Shown piece by piece: positions 7,954 through 17,744 of a DNA stretch of 64,000 bases. Source of the stretch: an uncultured Eubacteriales bacterium (GTDB lineage Bacteria > Bacillota > Clostridia > Tissierellales > Peptoniphilaceae); NCBI GenBank assembly GCA_902488815.1, contig CABTXP010000002.1:1-64000 (forward strand), written 5' to 3'. Position 1 is the stretch's first letter. Every line of letters begins with the position of its first letter. A program made the translations under genes and the position numbers. A model generated the notes under the pieces. It worked only from the letters and a program-made list of their open reading frames with translations. It searched no databases and was not told the origin of the DNA.

Positions 7954-8867
7954 ACTCTCTTATCCCTTTCTGAAATGAAAAATCTCTCATACACATCTCT
8001 GTCCAAATTTTCTTCCAACAAAGTCTTCATCAAAGTGTCAGTGACCTTCGCCTCCCGATCCACCATGTCCAAAATAAAAGGCACTCCCCTTGATGCCTTA
8101 GGCACCAATGTGTATACCAAGTTGCAGATCAAAGGCAGATATTTTTTCTGTTCATTTAAAATATCCACGCCGATAACATTGACTGACTTGGCAGGTCTTA
8201 AAAAAGCGGAGGAGAGTCCTTCCAAAAACTTATTGGAATGTGTTTCCTTTATAAATAAAACGTCCTTGTAATTTAATTTGCCGTACAAAATTTCTCTGTC
8301 AAAGACCAGGGAGTCCATACCAAGGACATCGGGAATAATCCGCGTCTTAATGTCTTTAATCACACCGCAAAGGATGACATTTTTTTCTATTGCCAAACTC
8401 CTTAGCTCTTTCCACGACTCACCCGCATCAATTTTGTACCTGATAAGTCCTCCGTCCATTAAAAGGACCCTGGGCCTAAGCTCATTAATCGCTTTAATGC
8501 CCGTCTCAACTTCAATCTTTGCAAGGCGCTTCGTGCTTTCAGCTTCGTCCTCTCCCTTGCCCTCCAAGACGGGAGAAAACACATCAGCCATCTCCACTCT
8601 CTCGCCCCCTGAAAAAATGCCCACGGCGCGAAATATTTGAACATAGTGAGGATAGGCTCCCCCCTGCCTGTTGGTGCTGCCGTCTATGGCGCAAATAGCT
8701 CCTATGTTTTTCAATTCCTTTTCACTGAGACCGGTTAAAGTGTCAAAGTCGCAAGCTTCCGAAAGAGCTCTTTGAAAGTCCTCATCCTCCATTTGAAAAA
8801 TTGAATCGTATTTAGTTCTTATTTTTTGATTTAAATCGGAAATTTTTTCCGTAAGTTCGTTAATCAT
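7950..8867 (-). CDS. nurA: NurA-family 5'-3' nuclease
   Basis: Nuclease partner of HerA. The N-terminal catalytic motif is CAIDGSTNRQGGAYP, with the Asp that binds Mn in NurA proteins. A second acidic strand, VLLMDGGLIRYKID, follows, and the C-terminal block includes VDREAKV with another conserved acid. At 305 aa it is within family size. It overlaps rsmI upstream and herA downstream by ATGA on both sides, so the pair is transcribed and translated with rRNA methyltransferase genes, arguing for a housekeeping rather than phage-acquired role. Confidence 0.82.
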   Translation of the reverse strand: MINELTEKISDLNQKIRTKYDSIFQMEDEDFQRALSEACDFDTLTGLSEKELKNIGAICAIDGSTNRQGGAYPHYVQIFRAVGIFSGGERVEMADVFSPVLEGKGEDEAESTKRLAKIEVETGIKAINELRPRVLLMDGGLIRYKIDAGESWKELRSLAIEKNVILCGVIKDIKTRIIPDVLGMDSLVFDREILYGKLNYKDVLFIKETHSNKFLEGLSSAFLRPAKSVNVIGVDILNEQKKYLPLICNLVYTLVPKASRGVPFILDMVDREAKVTDTLMKTLLEENLDRDVYERFFISERDKRV

Positions 8868-9661
8868 TCCATCTCCAAAGATTTTTGATATAGTTCGTTT
8901 TTTGAAATGCCGTACTCCTTGGCAATTTCTTTTACCGCCTTTGACTTGCTCATGCCTTCGCCGATTTTGTCCGCCAAAAGTTGTTCCAAATCATACTCTA
9001 TCTCTTCACTGTTACCTTCAATTACAATTACAAATTCGCCTTTTAAAGTTAAAAAGCCTTCCGCCGAAGCTTCTTTTAAATCCGTGTGTATGTACTCCTC
9101 AAAGTGTTTGGTAAGCTCTCTTGCTATAAAAATTTTTCTGTTGCCGAATATTTCCAAGGCATCTTCCAAAAATTCCGTAACTCTGTGAGGCGCCTCGTAA
9201 AAAATAAGGGTGTCCTTAATGTCTTTAAGCTCTTCCAATTCTCTTCTTCTCTTGCCGGACTTTTGATCCAAAAATCCCGCGAACAAAAATCTGTTGTTGT
9301 TAAATCCGCTTGCAACTAATGCCACGGTAAAGGCACTTGCACCGGGAAGAACTGTATAGGGAATTTCATTTTTTATTAAAAGATTGATAAGCTCATAACC
9401 CGGGTCGGATATACCCGGCATACCTGCATCACTTACAACGGCAATATTCATATCTCTTTTGTTTAAAATATCTTCCGCCGCTTTCTTTTCATTAAACTTG
9501 TGATAAGTGTAGACCGGTTTTTTAATATTTAAATAATTTAAAAGTTTTAACGTGACCCTTGTGTCCTCGGCATATACTTCATCGCATTCGCGCAGGACTT
9601 CTTCCGTCCTTACTGTAATGTCTTTTAAGTTGCCGATGGGTGTGGGGCAAAAATATATCAT
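8864..9661 (-). CDS. rsmI: 16S rRNA (cytidine1402-2'-O)-methyltransferase
   Basis: SAM-dependent enzyme that 2'-O-methylates C1402 in the decoding centre of 16S rRNA. The start IYFCPTPIGNLKDITVR and the blocks VYAEDTRVT, VVSDAGMPGISDPGYEL and LIFYEAPHR are signature RsmI sequence (tetrapyrrole methylase fold). Length 265 aa is slightly under the usual 280-290. It is coupled by 4-nt overlaps to the trmN-like gene upstream and nurA downstream. Confidence 0.96.
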   Translation of the reverse strand: MIYFCPTPIGNLKDITVRTEEVLRECDEVYAEDTRVTLKLLNYLNIKKPVYTYHKFNEKKAAEDILNKRDMNIAVVSDAGMPGISDPGYELINLLIKNEIPYTVLPGASAFTVALVASGFNNNRFLFAGFLDQKSGKRRRELEELKDIKDTLIFYEAPHRVTEFLEDALEIFGNRKIFIARELTKHFEEYIHTDLKEASAEGFLTLKGEFVIVIEGNSEEIEYDLEQLLADKIGEGMSKSKAVKEIAKEYGISKNELYQKSLEME

Positions 9662-10365
9662 ATAAATTCCTCGTTGTTTCTAATTGTGTCGTAGTCCTTG
9701 GAATGCTCGCCGCCTTCGTAGATAAAAATATCCCTAACAGGTTCCGAGCCTTTTTTAGCTCCCTTGACAGCCTCTACAAGTACTACCCTCGCCTTTGAAT
9801 ACATGTCCTTCTTTACAAAGGCAAACCTCTTTACGTGCAAGTTTTCATTTTGAAAAATTGTAAAAATTTCCGCCGTGCGTGTCGCAGGTCCTACAAGATA
9901 CACTCTGCCCTTGTCCTTTAACAAAAATTTTGAAACACTTATAAATTCTTCCAAAGATGTGAGGGCGTGTCTTGATGTAGACTTTGAAGCATTTAAATTT
10001 TTTAAATAGCTGTCATAGTATGGCGGGTTAATTAAAATTGTATCAAATGTGTTGGTGGAATACATATCTCTTAAATTTACAATGTTTTCGTTTAACACTT
10101 CCACCTTGTAGTCCAATTTATTTTCTTTCACGCTGTCCTTTAAGAGTTCGCACACGGCACTTTGTATTTCTACGGCAAAAATTTTTTTAACCAAAGAGTT
10201 TGCCGCCATACGCAAAGTTATTATTCCCGTGCCCGCTCCCAAGTCGGCGCAGATACCTCTCGGTCTTGCAAAACTTGTAAGGCATAGAGAGTCAAGTGAA
10301 TAGGAAAAATCATTTTCGTTTTGATAAATTATAAAGTCCGTACCCGGTACAGTATCTCTTCTCAT
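9658..10365 (-). CDS. tRNA1(Val) (adenine37-N6)-methyltransferase family (TrmN6/YabB)
   Basis: Class I SAM-dependent N6-adenine methyltransferase. Motif I is DLGAGTG at residues 41-47 and the catalytic NPPY is at 113-116. The family member in E. coli methylates A37 of tRNA1(Val); in Bacillus the yabB gene also sits next to the RsmI orthologue, and this arrangement is preserved here (the small GIY-YIG gene often between them is absent). It is the first gene of the four-gene overlapping set rsmI-nurA-herA. Confidence 0.88.
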   Translation of the reverse strand: MRRDTVPGTDFIIYQNENDFSYSLDSLCLTSFARPRGICADLGAGTGIITLRMAANSLVKKIFAVEIQSAVCELLKDSVKENKLDYKVEVLNENIVNLRDMYSTNTFDTILINPPYYDSYLKNLNASKSTSRHALTSLEEFISVSKFLLKDKGRVYLVGPATRTAEIFTIFQNENLHVKRFAFVKKDMYSKARVVLVEAVKGAKKGSEPVRDIFIYEGGEHSKDYDTIRNNEEFI

Positions 10366-10403
10366 ATAATCACCTACTTAATTATATTAAATATTGGGGA
10401 TTA

Positions 10404-10430
10404 AATAAAGAAAGCTCGGTTAAACCGAGC
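10404..10430 (-). terminator. Terminator of the DUF4153 gene
   Basis: GCTCGGTT pairs with AACCGAGC at 10414-10430, and on the minus strand it is followed by a T-rich run (TTTCTTTATTT). It lies directly after the DUF4153 stop codon. Confidence 0.85.
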
Positions 10431-10442
10431 ATTAATTGTATT

Positions 10443-12191
10443 TTAATTGTAGATAAAGAAGAAAGCCAAGTCCACATCCTCTGCACCTCTATTATAACCT
10501 GTGGAGTAATAGTAGACGTTCTTTAATATCACTGCGTATTTAAAATCACCCTTCGTGCCTTTAATCTCAAGGTCCTTGGGAGAGATCTTCGTGTTTGCAT
10601 CTTGAAAGGCTTTGATGCGATTTTTAAGTTGTCCCAAATCTATCTCGCCTAAAACTTCATCCGGGTTTGACAGCTTGACGAATTTAAGAGCATTGTCTTT
10701 TATAAAAAATTTAAAGTCCTCAGCCACATACTCATCGTTGTAGGTTCCCATGTTGACGAAGATGCCGTTTTTATAACCTTCAATGTCTATAGCCCCTTGT
10801 GCCGAGGACGAGTCGTAGGTCACATAGTCTTTTTCCTCTACAGTGGCATACTCATCTGAAAAGCCTAAAACTTTTTCCGTATTTTCAAAATTAAAATCAG
10901 CGGTAATAAACTTTACGCTTTGCAGCTTGTCTCTTTCTTTTAAGTATCTTAAGGATGTCAATATAACTTCCCTGTCTTCGGGAGAAATATTTTCATTTGG
11001 CATCAAGTTGCCGTCCTTTAACATTTCATTTTTAACCAAAGTTTTTTCAAGTCTCTTTGTCTGTGAATCTAAGGCAATATTTTCGCAAGACAATGGCCCC
11101 ACAGTGCCTACCAATATGAAAAATGAAAGCATAATAGGTATTGCTATGTTGGAAAGGCCTTTATATATAATGAAATAAATATTTGACATTAATATAAAGA
11201 CACCCAGGAGCATGACAAGGTACCTGTTTTCAGTAAAACCGTACTGAGAAATTCTCATGCCCAATGAGTAAAACATCATTCCTAAAATCGGTATGATGAA
11301 GTATGGGAAAAACTTTAAAAACTTTTTAAGAAGAGTCGAGTCTTCAATGTATGATATGAAAAATGTAAAGGCCGCAGCCAAAAGTCCATACCACACAACC
11401 AAGTTGGTAATAATGTTCTTGGGTATTGCGCCCTGTACTAAAATTTTTCCGAAATATATATATAGTATCACCATGTAAATTACAAACACGGGAAGCAATA
11501 TATATTCAAATAAAATTCTGATTACCTTTGGAATTTCATAGTCATTTAGAGATTTGTTAATACTTGGAAAACCCGATAGGAAAATTCCGATTGCAAAGGG
11601 CACGAAAATTATTGCCGCCGCTTTTGCATAGTCTGTTTCCCTTATACCTACTCCAAGTAAGTTCTTAATTGCAAATAAAATTGCAGACACGCCTAAGAAT
11701 AGAATGATTGAATAGACGCACGCTATACAAAATGAATAAAATATTGACACTACATAGGGCACATAGTCCTTGTGATAAGAAATTTTACCTATGTAAAAGC
11801 ATCCTGTCATAAATAGAAATAAGAGTCCGAAGTATTGATAGTAAACATAGTCCGGTATCTTAGGCACAATTAACTTATAGACTCCGAATATTATTGGAAG
11901 TGAGACAATATATGCCAGGACGGATATTTTAAAGTTGCGTGTCCTATACTCTTCATAACTTACGTTAAATGTAAGTGCTTCCGAAAGTAATTTCAAAAAT
12001 ACCGTAATGGCCACTATAAAAATAAAAAGCAATGCCCAGCCCATGTAGTTTTTTTCTACATTGCCGGTCTTTGATATTTCCATTATTAAAGCTACCGCTG
12101 CACAGACAGCTGCCGTCATTGAAAGAGGAAATCTCTTGGTAGACGTTAAGAGTCCGGAGATTCTCTCTTTGATTTTTGTAATATAGCTCAT
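10443..12191 (-). CDS. DUF4153 domain polytopic membrane protein
   Basis: A 582-aa integral membrane protein with about a dozen hydrophobic segments over residues 20-385, starting with a short basic cytoplasmic lead, and a soluble C-terminal part of about 190 residues. The N-terminal block ISGLLTSTKRFPLSM and the helix pattern match the DUF4153 family, whose function is not established. It has a GGAGG site before its ATG, its own terminator downstream, and is separated from truA by 100 bp, so it is probably a single-gene unit. Confidence 0.8.
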   Translation of the reverse strand: MSYITKIKERISGLLTSTKRFPLSMTAAVCAAVALIMEISKTGNVEKNYMGWALLFIFIVAITVFLKLLSEALTFNVSYEEYRTRNFKISVLAYIVSLPIIFGVYKLIVPKIPDYVYYQYFGLLFLFMTGCFYIGKISYHKDYVPYVVSIFYSFCIACVYSIILFLGVSAILFAIKNLLGVGIRETDYAKAAAIIFVPFAIGIFLSGFPSINKSLNDYEIPKVIRILFEYILLPVFVIYMVILYIYFGKILVQGAIPKNIITNLVVWYGLLAAAFTFFISYIEDSTLLKKFLKFFPYFIIPILGMMFYSLGMRISQYGFTENRYLVMLLGVFILMSNIYFIIYKGLSNIAIPIMLSFFILVGTVGPLSCENIALDSQTKRLEKTLVKNEMLKDGNLMPNENISPEDREVILTSLRYLKERDKLQSVKFITADFNFENTEKVLGFSDEYATVEEKDYVTYDSSSAQGAIDIEGYKNGIFVNMGTYNDEYVAEDFKFFIKDNALKFVKLSNPDEVLGEIDLGQLKNRIKAFQDANTKISPKDLEIKGTKGDFKYAVILKNVYYYSTGYNRGAEDVDLAFFFIYN

Positions 12192-12291
12192 AACTACCTC
12201 CGAATTTAATATATAATGTATGGAGCTATTTCACAATAGATATTGCGAAACTGTATTTTTATTGTAACCAATTACAAGAAGTGTAAAAGTT

Positions 12292-13026
12292 TTAGTAGCA
12301 AATTTCTTGCAAATATAAACCGCAGGCAGGTGCTGTCGGTCCTGCATACCTTCTGTTTTTCTTTGCCAAAATATATTTAAGCTCGCTTACAGGCCTTCCT
12401 TCGTCAACAAGTTTCACACAAGTGCCTACCATAATCCTTATCATATTTTTTAAAAAGCTTTTGCCGTAGAAATCTATAACTATAATGTCTCCCGACCTTT
12501 TTACCGTGACCTTATCAAGTCTTCTTATTGTATCTTTGACCACCGCATCTCTTCCCATAAATGTGCGAAAGTCTCTCTCTCCTGTTAAGACTTGAAACAT
12601 TTCTTCCAGCTTCTTTTCGTTAAGCTTAAAGGGATAGAAGAATGCTCTGTCTTCATAAAGTGCGTTTCTGTATCTGCCGTTGTAAATTATGTATCTGTAG
12701 TGTTTGGACTTTGCAAAATATCTGGAGTGAAAGTCCTTATTCACATACTTTGATGCCACAACGGAGACGTCACTTGGCAAGTGGTAGTTAATGACCCTCG
12801 GCAAGTTGCCTATGTCGATAGTTGTGTCGGAATAGAAGTTCACCACCTGTGCATGTGCGTGAACGCCGGTGTCGGTTCTGCCCCCATAATAAAGTTTTAC
12901 CGGGTGTAAAACTGTCTCTTCAATACCCTTTTGAAGGGTCGACTCTACAGTTCGCATACCCGGTTGTTTTTGAAATCCGCTGAAGTTTGTGCCTATATAT
13001 GATACTTTAAGGCAAATATTTTTCAA
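12292..13026 (-). CDS. truA: tRNA pseudouridine(38-40) synthase
   Basis: Cytosolic enzyme converting uridines 38-40 in the tRNA anticodon arm to pseudouridine. The catalytic region YGGRTDTGVHAHAQV holds the conserved Asp, and YIGTNFSGFQKQPG is the family N-terminus. I place the start at a TTG at 13026 that overlaps the ecfT stop (TTGA), 8 nt after GGAGG; an in-frame TTG five codons upstream (13041) lies before that site and is less likely. This gives 244 aa. It ends the ecfA1-ecfA2-ecfT-truA operon, a common Bacillota order. Confidence 0.95.
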   Translation of the reverse strand: MKNICLKVSYIGTNFSGFQKQPGMRTVESTLQKGIEETVLHPVKLYYGGRTDTGVHAHAQVVNFYSDTTIDIGNLPRVINYHLPSDVSVVASKYVNKDFHSRYFAKSKHYRYIIYNGRYRNALYEDRAFFYPFKLNEKKLEEMFQVLTGERDFRTFMGRDAVVKDTIRRLDKVTVKRSGDIIVIDFYGKSFLKNMIRIMVGTCVKLVDEGRPVSELKYILAKKNRRYAGPTAPACGLYLQEICY

Positions 13027-13823
13027 AAAATATACCTCCAAGCAATAATAATTCCGAAGAAAATTAAATTTCCCGTAAACAAAACTATGTCTTCCTTGTC
13101 AAGCTTAAGTTCTTTAAGCTTCGTGCGACCTTCGCCGCCTCTATAACATCTTGCTTCCATAGCTGTAGCAAGTTCCGTAGCCCTTTGAATGCCGTTTAAA
13201 AATAAAGGCACAAGTAAAGGCACCAAGTTTCTAGCACGTCTTAAAATATTTCCCGATTCAAAGTCTGCCCCTCTTGCCATTTGCGCCTTGGTAATCTTGT
13301 CCGTCTCTTCAATTAAAGTCGGGATAAATCTAAGGGCGATTGTCATCATAATTGCAAGCTCGTGAGCCGGCAGTCCTATTTTTTTAAGAGGGCTTAAAAG
13401 TTTTTCAAGGCCGTCTGTCAGTTCAATAGGCGATGTTGTAAGGGTAAGTAGTGATGTCCCTATTACCAAGAGCACCAACCTTATTGCCATAAAAGTTGCC
13501 TGATAAAGACCTTCATAAGTCATGGTAAGTTTCCAAACGGAAAAAATCTCTCTGCCCCCTGTGAAGAATACATTTATTAAAAATGTAATGAGAATGATCC
13601 AGCGCAAGGGCTTCAGTCCCTTGAGTATCATCTTGGGAGGAATGCCTGAAACTTTTACTATCAAACCTAAGTAGAGCACCACAAATATATAGGGCACGAA
13701 GGAAGTGATGAAAAATAACGAAATGATAAAAATTAACATTACAATTATTTTCAGTCTCGGGTCAAATCTGTGTATGCTGCTGCTGCCGGGAAAGTACTGT
13801 CCAATTGTTATATCTTTAAGCAT
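13023..13823 (-). CDS. ecfT: Energy-coupling factor transporter transmembrane protein EcfT
   Basis: Membrane scaffold of a group II ECF importer, connecting two ATPases with interchangeable substrate-binding S components for vitamins and metals. It has five or six hydrophobic segments and the paired coupling motifs with Ala-Arg-Gly (AQMARGADF, and AMEARCYRG near residue 235), which contact the ATPases. Length 266 aa is standard. It overlaps ecfA2 by 8 nt and truA by 4 nt. No S-component gene lies in the window, so the substrate is not fixed here. Confidence 0.95.
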   Translation of the reverse strand: MLKDITIGQYFPGSSSIHRFDPRLKIIVMLIFIISLFFITSFVPYIFVVLYLGLIVKVSGIPPKMILKGLKPLRWIILITFLINVFFTGGREIFSVWKLTMTYEGLYQATFMAIRLVLLVIGTSLLTLTTSPIELTDGLEKLLSPLKKIGLPAHELAIMMTIALRFIPTLIEETDKITKAQMARGADFESGNILRRARNLVPLLVPLFLNGIQRATELATAMEARCYRGGEGRTKLKELKLDKEDIVLFTGNLIFFGIIIAWRYIF

Positions 13824-14682
13824 TTTCTCTCTCCCTTAAATATTCTTTTATATTTACAAAAGCCTCATCAACTGTAATTGCATCTACATTTACGTTGAGA
13901 CCTTTGTCCTTTAATTGGTTTAAAAGACTTCTAATTTGCGGCACGGCAAGACCATAGGACTTAAGTTCTTCTTCCTTGGAAAATAATTCTCGAGGCGAAC
14001 CGTCCATTACAACTCTTCCTGCGCTCATTACAACCATGCGGGAAGTGTATTTTGCCACGTCTTCCATGTTGTGTGAAACCAAGACAATTGTAATTTCTCT
14101 TTCCTTGTATATATTTACAATTTCGTCCAAAATTTCTCTCGAACCCATTGGGTCAAGACCTGCCGTGGGCTCGTCCAAAATTAAAATTTCAGGTTCCATT
14201 GCAAGAACTCCCGCAATAGCAACACGCCTCTTTTGGCCTCCTGACAGTTCAAAGGGCGAAGAGTCTTTGTATTCTTCATAAGAAAGACCTACACTTCTCA
14301 TGGCATCCTTAACCCGCACTTCAATCTCGTCATTTGTAAGTCCCAAGTTCATCGGCCCGAAGGCTATGTCTTTTTCCACGGTTTCTTCAAAGAGTTGGTG
14401 CTCCGGATATTGAAACACAAGTCCCACCTTTTGTCTCACTTCGACTAAGTTCATCCGTGCTCCCGAAATAGACTTTCCCTGTACATAGACTTCACCTGAA
14501 GTGGGCTTTAAAAGTCCGTTTAAATGTTGAATAAATGTGCTCTTGCCGCTGCCTGTATGGCCGACAAGCCCAATAAATTCGCCTTTTTCAATTTTTAAAT
14601 TTATATTGTCAATTGCCACTTTTTCAAAGGGTGTTCCCTGTGAATAAATGTGGGAAAGGTTTTTAACTTCTAAAACTGACAT
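13816..14682 (-). CDS. ecfA2: ECF transporter ATP-binding subunit EcfA2
   Basis: ATPase subunit of the ECF module. The Walker A motif is GHTGSGKST at 41-49, the signature is [10 protein letters not shown], and Walker B is [26 protein letters not shown] in the A-loop region and the C-terminal EcfA domain (about residues 225-288) identify the A2 type. It overlaps both neighbouring subunit genes. Confidence 0.95.
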   Translation of the reverse strand: MSVLEVKNLSHIYSQGTPFEKVAIDNINLKIEKGEFIGLVGHTGSGKSTFIQHLNGLLKPTSGEVYVQGKSISGARMNLVEVRQKVGLVFQYPEHQLFEETVEKDIAFGPMNLGLTNDEIEVRVKDAMRSVGLSYEEYKDSSPFELSGGQKRRVAIAGVLAMEPEILILDEPTAGLDPMGSREILDEIVNIYKEREITIVLVSHNMEDVAKYTSRMVVMSAGRVVMDGSPRELFSKEEELKSYGLAVPQIRSLLNQLKDKGLNVNVDAITVDEAFVNIKEYLRERENA

Positions 14683-15488
14683 ATTTTTTCCACCATCTCA
14701 TCTACATTTAAAATTTTGGGAGAAAAATCATATCCCTGTTTAAATAATTTATATGCAAGTTCCGTAACTTGAGGCACATCAAGGCCAAGCTCACGCATCT
14801 TATCGACCTTTGAAAATACTTCGGACGGCTCGTCATCAAAGAACACTTCTCCGTCATTCATGACAACAACTCTGTCTGCAAGGACAGCTTCATTCATAAA
14901 GTGTGTGATTAAAACTATGGTCTTTTTTTCCTCTTTGTTAAGTTTGAGAACCGTATCTATGACTTCAGATCTGCCTTGGGGGTCTAACATGGCGGTGGGC
15001 TCATCCATAATAATATACTTGGGACTCATTGCCAAAATTCCCGCAATTGCCACACGTTGTTTTTGTCCACCGGATAAAAGGTGTGGAGCGTGGCGCTTAT
15101 ATTTTTCCATATCTACAATTTTTAGACATTCATCTACTCTTCTTCTGATCTCTGAAGATTCAATGCCTAAATTTTCAGGACCGAATGCCACATCTTCTTC
15201 AACTATTGTCGCCACTATTTGGTTGTCCGGGTTTTGAAATACCATGCCGGCATTTCTCCTAATGTCCCAAATACCTTCCTCGTCCTTGGTGTTTATACCG
15301 TCAATAATTATGTCACCGGAAGTAGGAGTGTAAATGCCATTAATAAGCTTTGCAAGAGTACTCTTGCCCGAACCGTTGTGACCTAAGATTGCAACAAATT
15401 GCCCTTCTTCAATTTTTAAATTAATATCTTTTAAGACTAAGGGTTGTTCCTCTTCGTACTTAAAATTCAAATTCTTAATTTCTATCAT
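14670..15488 (-). CDS. ecfA1: ECF transporter ATP-binding subunit EcfA1
   Basis: Partner ATPase of EcfA2. Walker A is GHNGSGKST at 36-44, the Q-loop is [10 protein letters not shown] (the NPDNQ block is typical of EcfA1), the signature is [10 protein letters not shown] and Walker B is [13 protein letters not shown]. Length 272 aa. It is the first gene of ecfA1-ecfA2-ecfT-truA and overlaps ecfA2 by 13 nt. Confidence 0.95.
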   Translation of the reverse strand: MIEIKNLNFKYEEEQPLVLKDINLKIEEGQFVAILGHNGSGKSTLAKLINGIYTPTSGDIIIDGINTKDEEGIWDIRRNAGMVFQNPDNQIVATIVEEDVAFGPENLGIESSEIRRRVDECLKIVDMEKYKRHAPHLLSGGQKQRVAIAGILAMSPKYIIMDEPTAMLDPQGRSEVIDTVLKLNKEEKKTIVLITHFMNEAVLADRVVVMNDGEVFFDDEPSEVFSKVDKMRELGLDVPQVTELAYKLFKQGYDFSPKILNVDEMVEKICQF

Positions 15489-15535
15489 AATAACCTCATT
15501 ACAATCTCATAGTCTATTACAATACCGCATATTAA

Positions 15536-17044
15536 TCAATCTTTTCTAATCAAGAGAGCCTTAATCTCTTTTAGCTCTTCCGTCTTTAAAATAAATAGCA
15601 TTAAAAAGTAAAGAATTCCCGCTATTAATATTGTGATTAAAAGAGAAAGGTTTGAGCTGAATTTTCCCGTGAGAAAATTAAACGCAAAGTATGTGCCTGC
15701 CGCCATTACAATTGATCCGATTAAAATTTTGCAAAAGTTTATAACAAATTTTTTTGAAAATAAAGCGCCGTAAGTTTTGGAATATGAGTAGGCAAGTTGC
15801 AAAGCTCCTATCCAAAAAGACAAAGAGGTTGCAAGGGCAAGTCCCTTAATGCCCATAATATTTCCTAAAACTATGGACAGTATCCAGTTAATAATTACTA
15901 CAACTACTGAATTAATAACAGGCATCTTTGTGTTTTGCATTGCGTAGTAAAGTCTTAAGACCATTTCCCTAAAGCCTATACCTACAATTGCCGTGGCATA
16001 GATGGAAAGGACCGATGCCGTATTTAATACGTCTCTTTCAGAAAACGCTCCGCCTTTAAATAGAAGTTCCACTACAGGCTTTGCAAGAATAAATAGGGCA
16101 AAGGATGCAGGCACCATGAGAAGTGCCATAAGTGATAGACCTTCCGACGTCTCTCTTCTAAGTTCTTTATAGTTGGATAGGGACGCATATTTTGAAATCT
16201 TAGGATAAATTGCCGTTATAACTGACGTTACTACAATTCCGGTTACAAAGGACTGAAGCTTGTATGCAAAGTTAAGAGTTGAAACCGCTCCTTGAAACAT
16301 ACCGCTTGCCACTGCCTTAGAAATAATAAAATTTAGTTCAATAACTGAAGTCGCAATTAAAATAGGTCCGACTTTGTTTAAAGTATTCTTTACGTTCTCG
16401 TCTTTAAAATCAAATTTAATTTTTTCTCTGTACCCTGATTTTCTTATGTAGGGATGGAATATAATAAATTGAAAAGTGAAGCCTGCGAATACACCTGCGG
16501 CAAGATAATTAATGCCGAGTTTTTTTGCAAGTGCCATGGAAAATATTACAATGACATTCATTACAATTGCATGAATGACCGATACTACAAAGCGGCCCTT
16601 CAGTTGAAGGAAAGATTTAAATACTGAATAAACCGCAACAGCTGAAATTGAAAGAAGGCCTGCGCGAGTTATAAAGACCGCCATGTCAAATACTTCACCC
16701 TCAAAGCCCGGTGCCATTAATTTTATTAATCCCTTTGTAAATATAATTCCAACTATAGATACAAGGAAAGACAAAACAAATACGTGTCCTGCAAGTTTAG
16801 CAGTAAATATATTTGCATTCTCTTCTCCCTTTGTCCTTTCTATTTCATCATAGGCGGGGATAAAAGAACTTATCATGGCGCCTTGAATTACATTTGAAAA
16901 AGTCATAGGTATTTGAAACGCGATTAAAAACACGTCGGCAATAAATGTCGTTCCAAAAAAATGGGCAAGTGCTTTTTCTCTTGCCAGTCCGAAAAGTTTC
17001 GTCAATACAGTTATAATCATAAGGACTATAGATGTACCTTTCAT
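15536..17044 (-). CDS. murJ: Lipid II flippase MurJ
   Basis: Polytopic membrane protein of the MOP superfamily that flips lipid-linked peptidoglycan precursors across the membrane. The N-terminus (KLFGLAREKALAHFFG) carries the conserved arginine-containing segment of MurJ; the fourteen-helix pattern extends to residue 490. At 502 aa it is typical. It begins with ATG behind a GAGGTG-type site and is followed by the ECF operon. A terminator of the nitroreductase gene precedes it, so it probably has its own promoter. Confidence 0.93.
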   Translation of the reverse strand: MKGTSIVLMIITVLTKLFGLAREKALAHFFGTTFIADVFLIAFQIPMTFSNVIQGAMISSFIPAYDEIERTKGEENANIFTAKLAGHVFVLSFLVSIVGIIFTKGLIKLMAPGFEGEVFDMAVFITRAGLLSISAVAVYSVFKSFLQLKGRFVVSVIHAIVMNVIVIFSMALAKKLGINYLAAGVFAGFTFQFIIFHPYIRKSGYREKIKFDFKDENVKNTLNKVGPILIATSVIELNFIISKAVASGMFQGAVSTLNFAYKLQSFVTGIVVTSVITAIYPKISKYASLSNYKELRRETSEGLSLMALLMVPASFALFILAKPVVELLFKGGAFSERDVLNTASVLSIYATAIVGIGFREMVLRLYYAMQNTKMPVINSVVVVIINWILSIVLGNIMGIKGLALATSLSFWIGALQLAYSYSKTYGALFSKKFVINFCKILIGSIVMAAGTYFAFNFLTGKFSSNLSLLITILIAGILYFLMLFILKTEELKEIKALLIRKD

Positions 17045-17090
17045 ATTTCACCTCTTAGACATTGTACCTCATATAGATTTTTATGTGAAT

Positions 17091-17116
17091 AAAAAAAAGA
17101 GTGTCGCCACTCTTTT
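17091..17116 (-). terminator. Terminator of the nitroreductase gene
   Basis: AAAAGAGTG (17095-17103) pairs with CACTCTTTT (17108-17116) around a 4-nt loop, and the minus strand continues with eight T. It begins just after the nitroreductase stop. Confidence 0.93.
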
Positions 17117-17118
17117 AG

Positions 17119-17637
17119 TTAAAACTTTTCGTAGTGAACCTTGGGGCTCACGTCAAATGGTACTCTTTTCTTTGCTTTCTCATCTCTATAACCTATGGGG
17201 ATTACGCAAAGAGGTTCGAAGTTTTTCGGAAGTCCGAATTCCCTCTTAACATATTCAGTTGAAGCTTCCTTGTCCTTTGTCACAACACCCCGTAGACTGA
17301 TCCATGATGTTGCAAGTCCGGCATCCTCTGCCAAAAGTTGTAAGTAGCTTGCACAAATTGTAGACTCTTCAATTGCAAACTTTGAAAGATCCGTGTCTGC
17401 CATAACAACTACGGCACAAGGTGCGTCCTTCACATACTTTGAACTGAATCTTTCTACTTCAGAAAGTTTTTCAAGGCCTTCCTTGTCTTCCACAACTAAA
17501 AATTGAACAGGTCTTGCGTTTGCATATGACGGTCCCATAAGTGCATACATTAAAAGCTCTTCAAGTAATTCGTGATTCACCTTTTCATCTGTGAATTTTC
17601 TAATAGTTCTTCTCTTGTCAATTATTTCTTTAATCAT
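17119..17637 (-). CDS. Nitroreductase family flavoprotein
   Basis: FMN-dependent NAD(P)H oxidoreductase, usually a homodimer, acting on nitro compounds, quinones or similar acceptors. The N-terminal DKRRTIRKF motif binds FMN phosphate. ALMGPSYANARPVQFLVV and the C-terminal PIGYRDEKAKKR follow the family pattern. I place the start at 17637 (ATG behind GGAGCTACT), giving 172 aa; an upstream in-frame ATG adding 18 residues lies ahead of that ribosome binding site. Physiological substrate unknown. Confidence 0.9.
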   Translation of the reverse strand: MIKEIIDKRRTIRKFTDEKVNHELLEELLMYALMGPSYANARPVQFLVVEDKEGLEKLSEVERFSSKYVKDAPCAVVVMADTDLSKFAIEESTICASYLQLLAEDAGLATSWISLRGVVTKDKEASTEYVKREFGLPKNFEPLCVIPIGYRDEKAKKRVPFDVSPKVHYEKF

Positions 17638-17709
17638 AGTAGCTCCTTTCCATGCCGAGAAAACATTTGCAAATGTGTTGCTAAGCGGCAAATTTATTTA
17701 TAATAATCA

Positions 17710-17738
17710 TTGACATTTTTTTAACATCATGTTAATAT
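17710..17738 (+). promoter_or_regulatory. Sigma-A promoter of the candidate small RNA
   Basis: A consensus TTGACA at 17710-17715 is separated by 17 bp from TAATAT at 17733-17738. No ORF with a ribosome binding site follows before a strong terminator at 17815-17843. Confidence 0.8.
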
Positions 17739-17744
17739 TATAAC

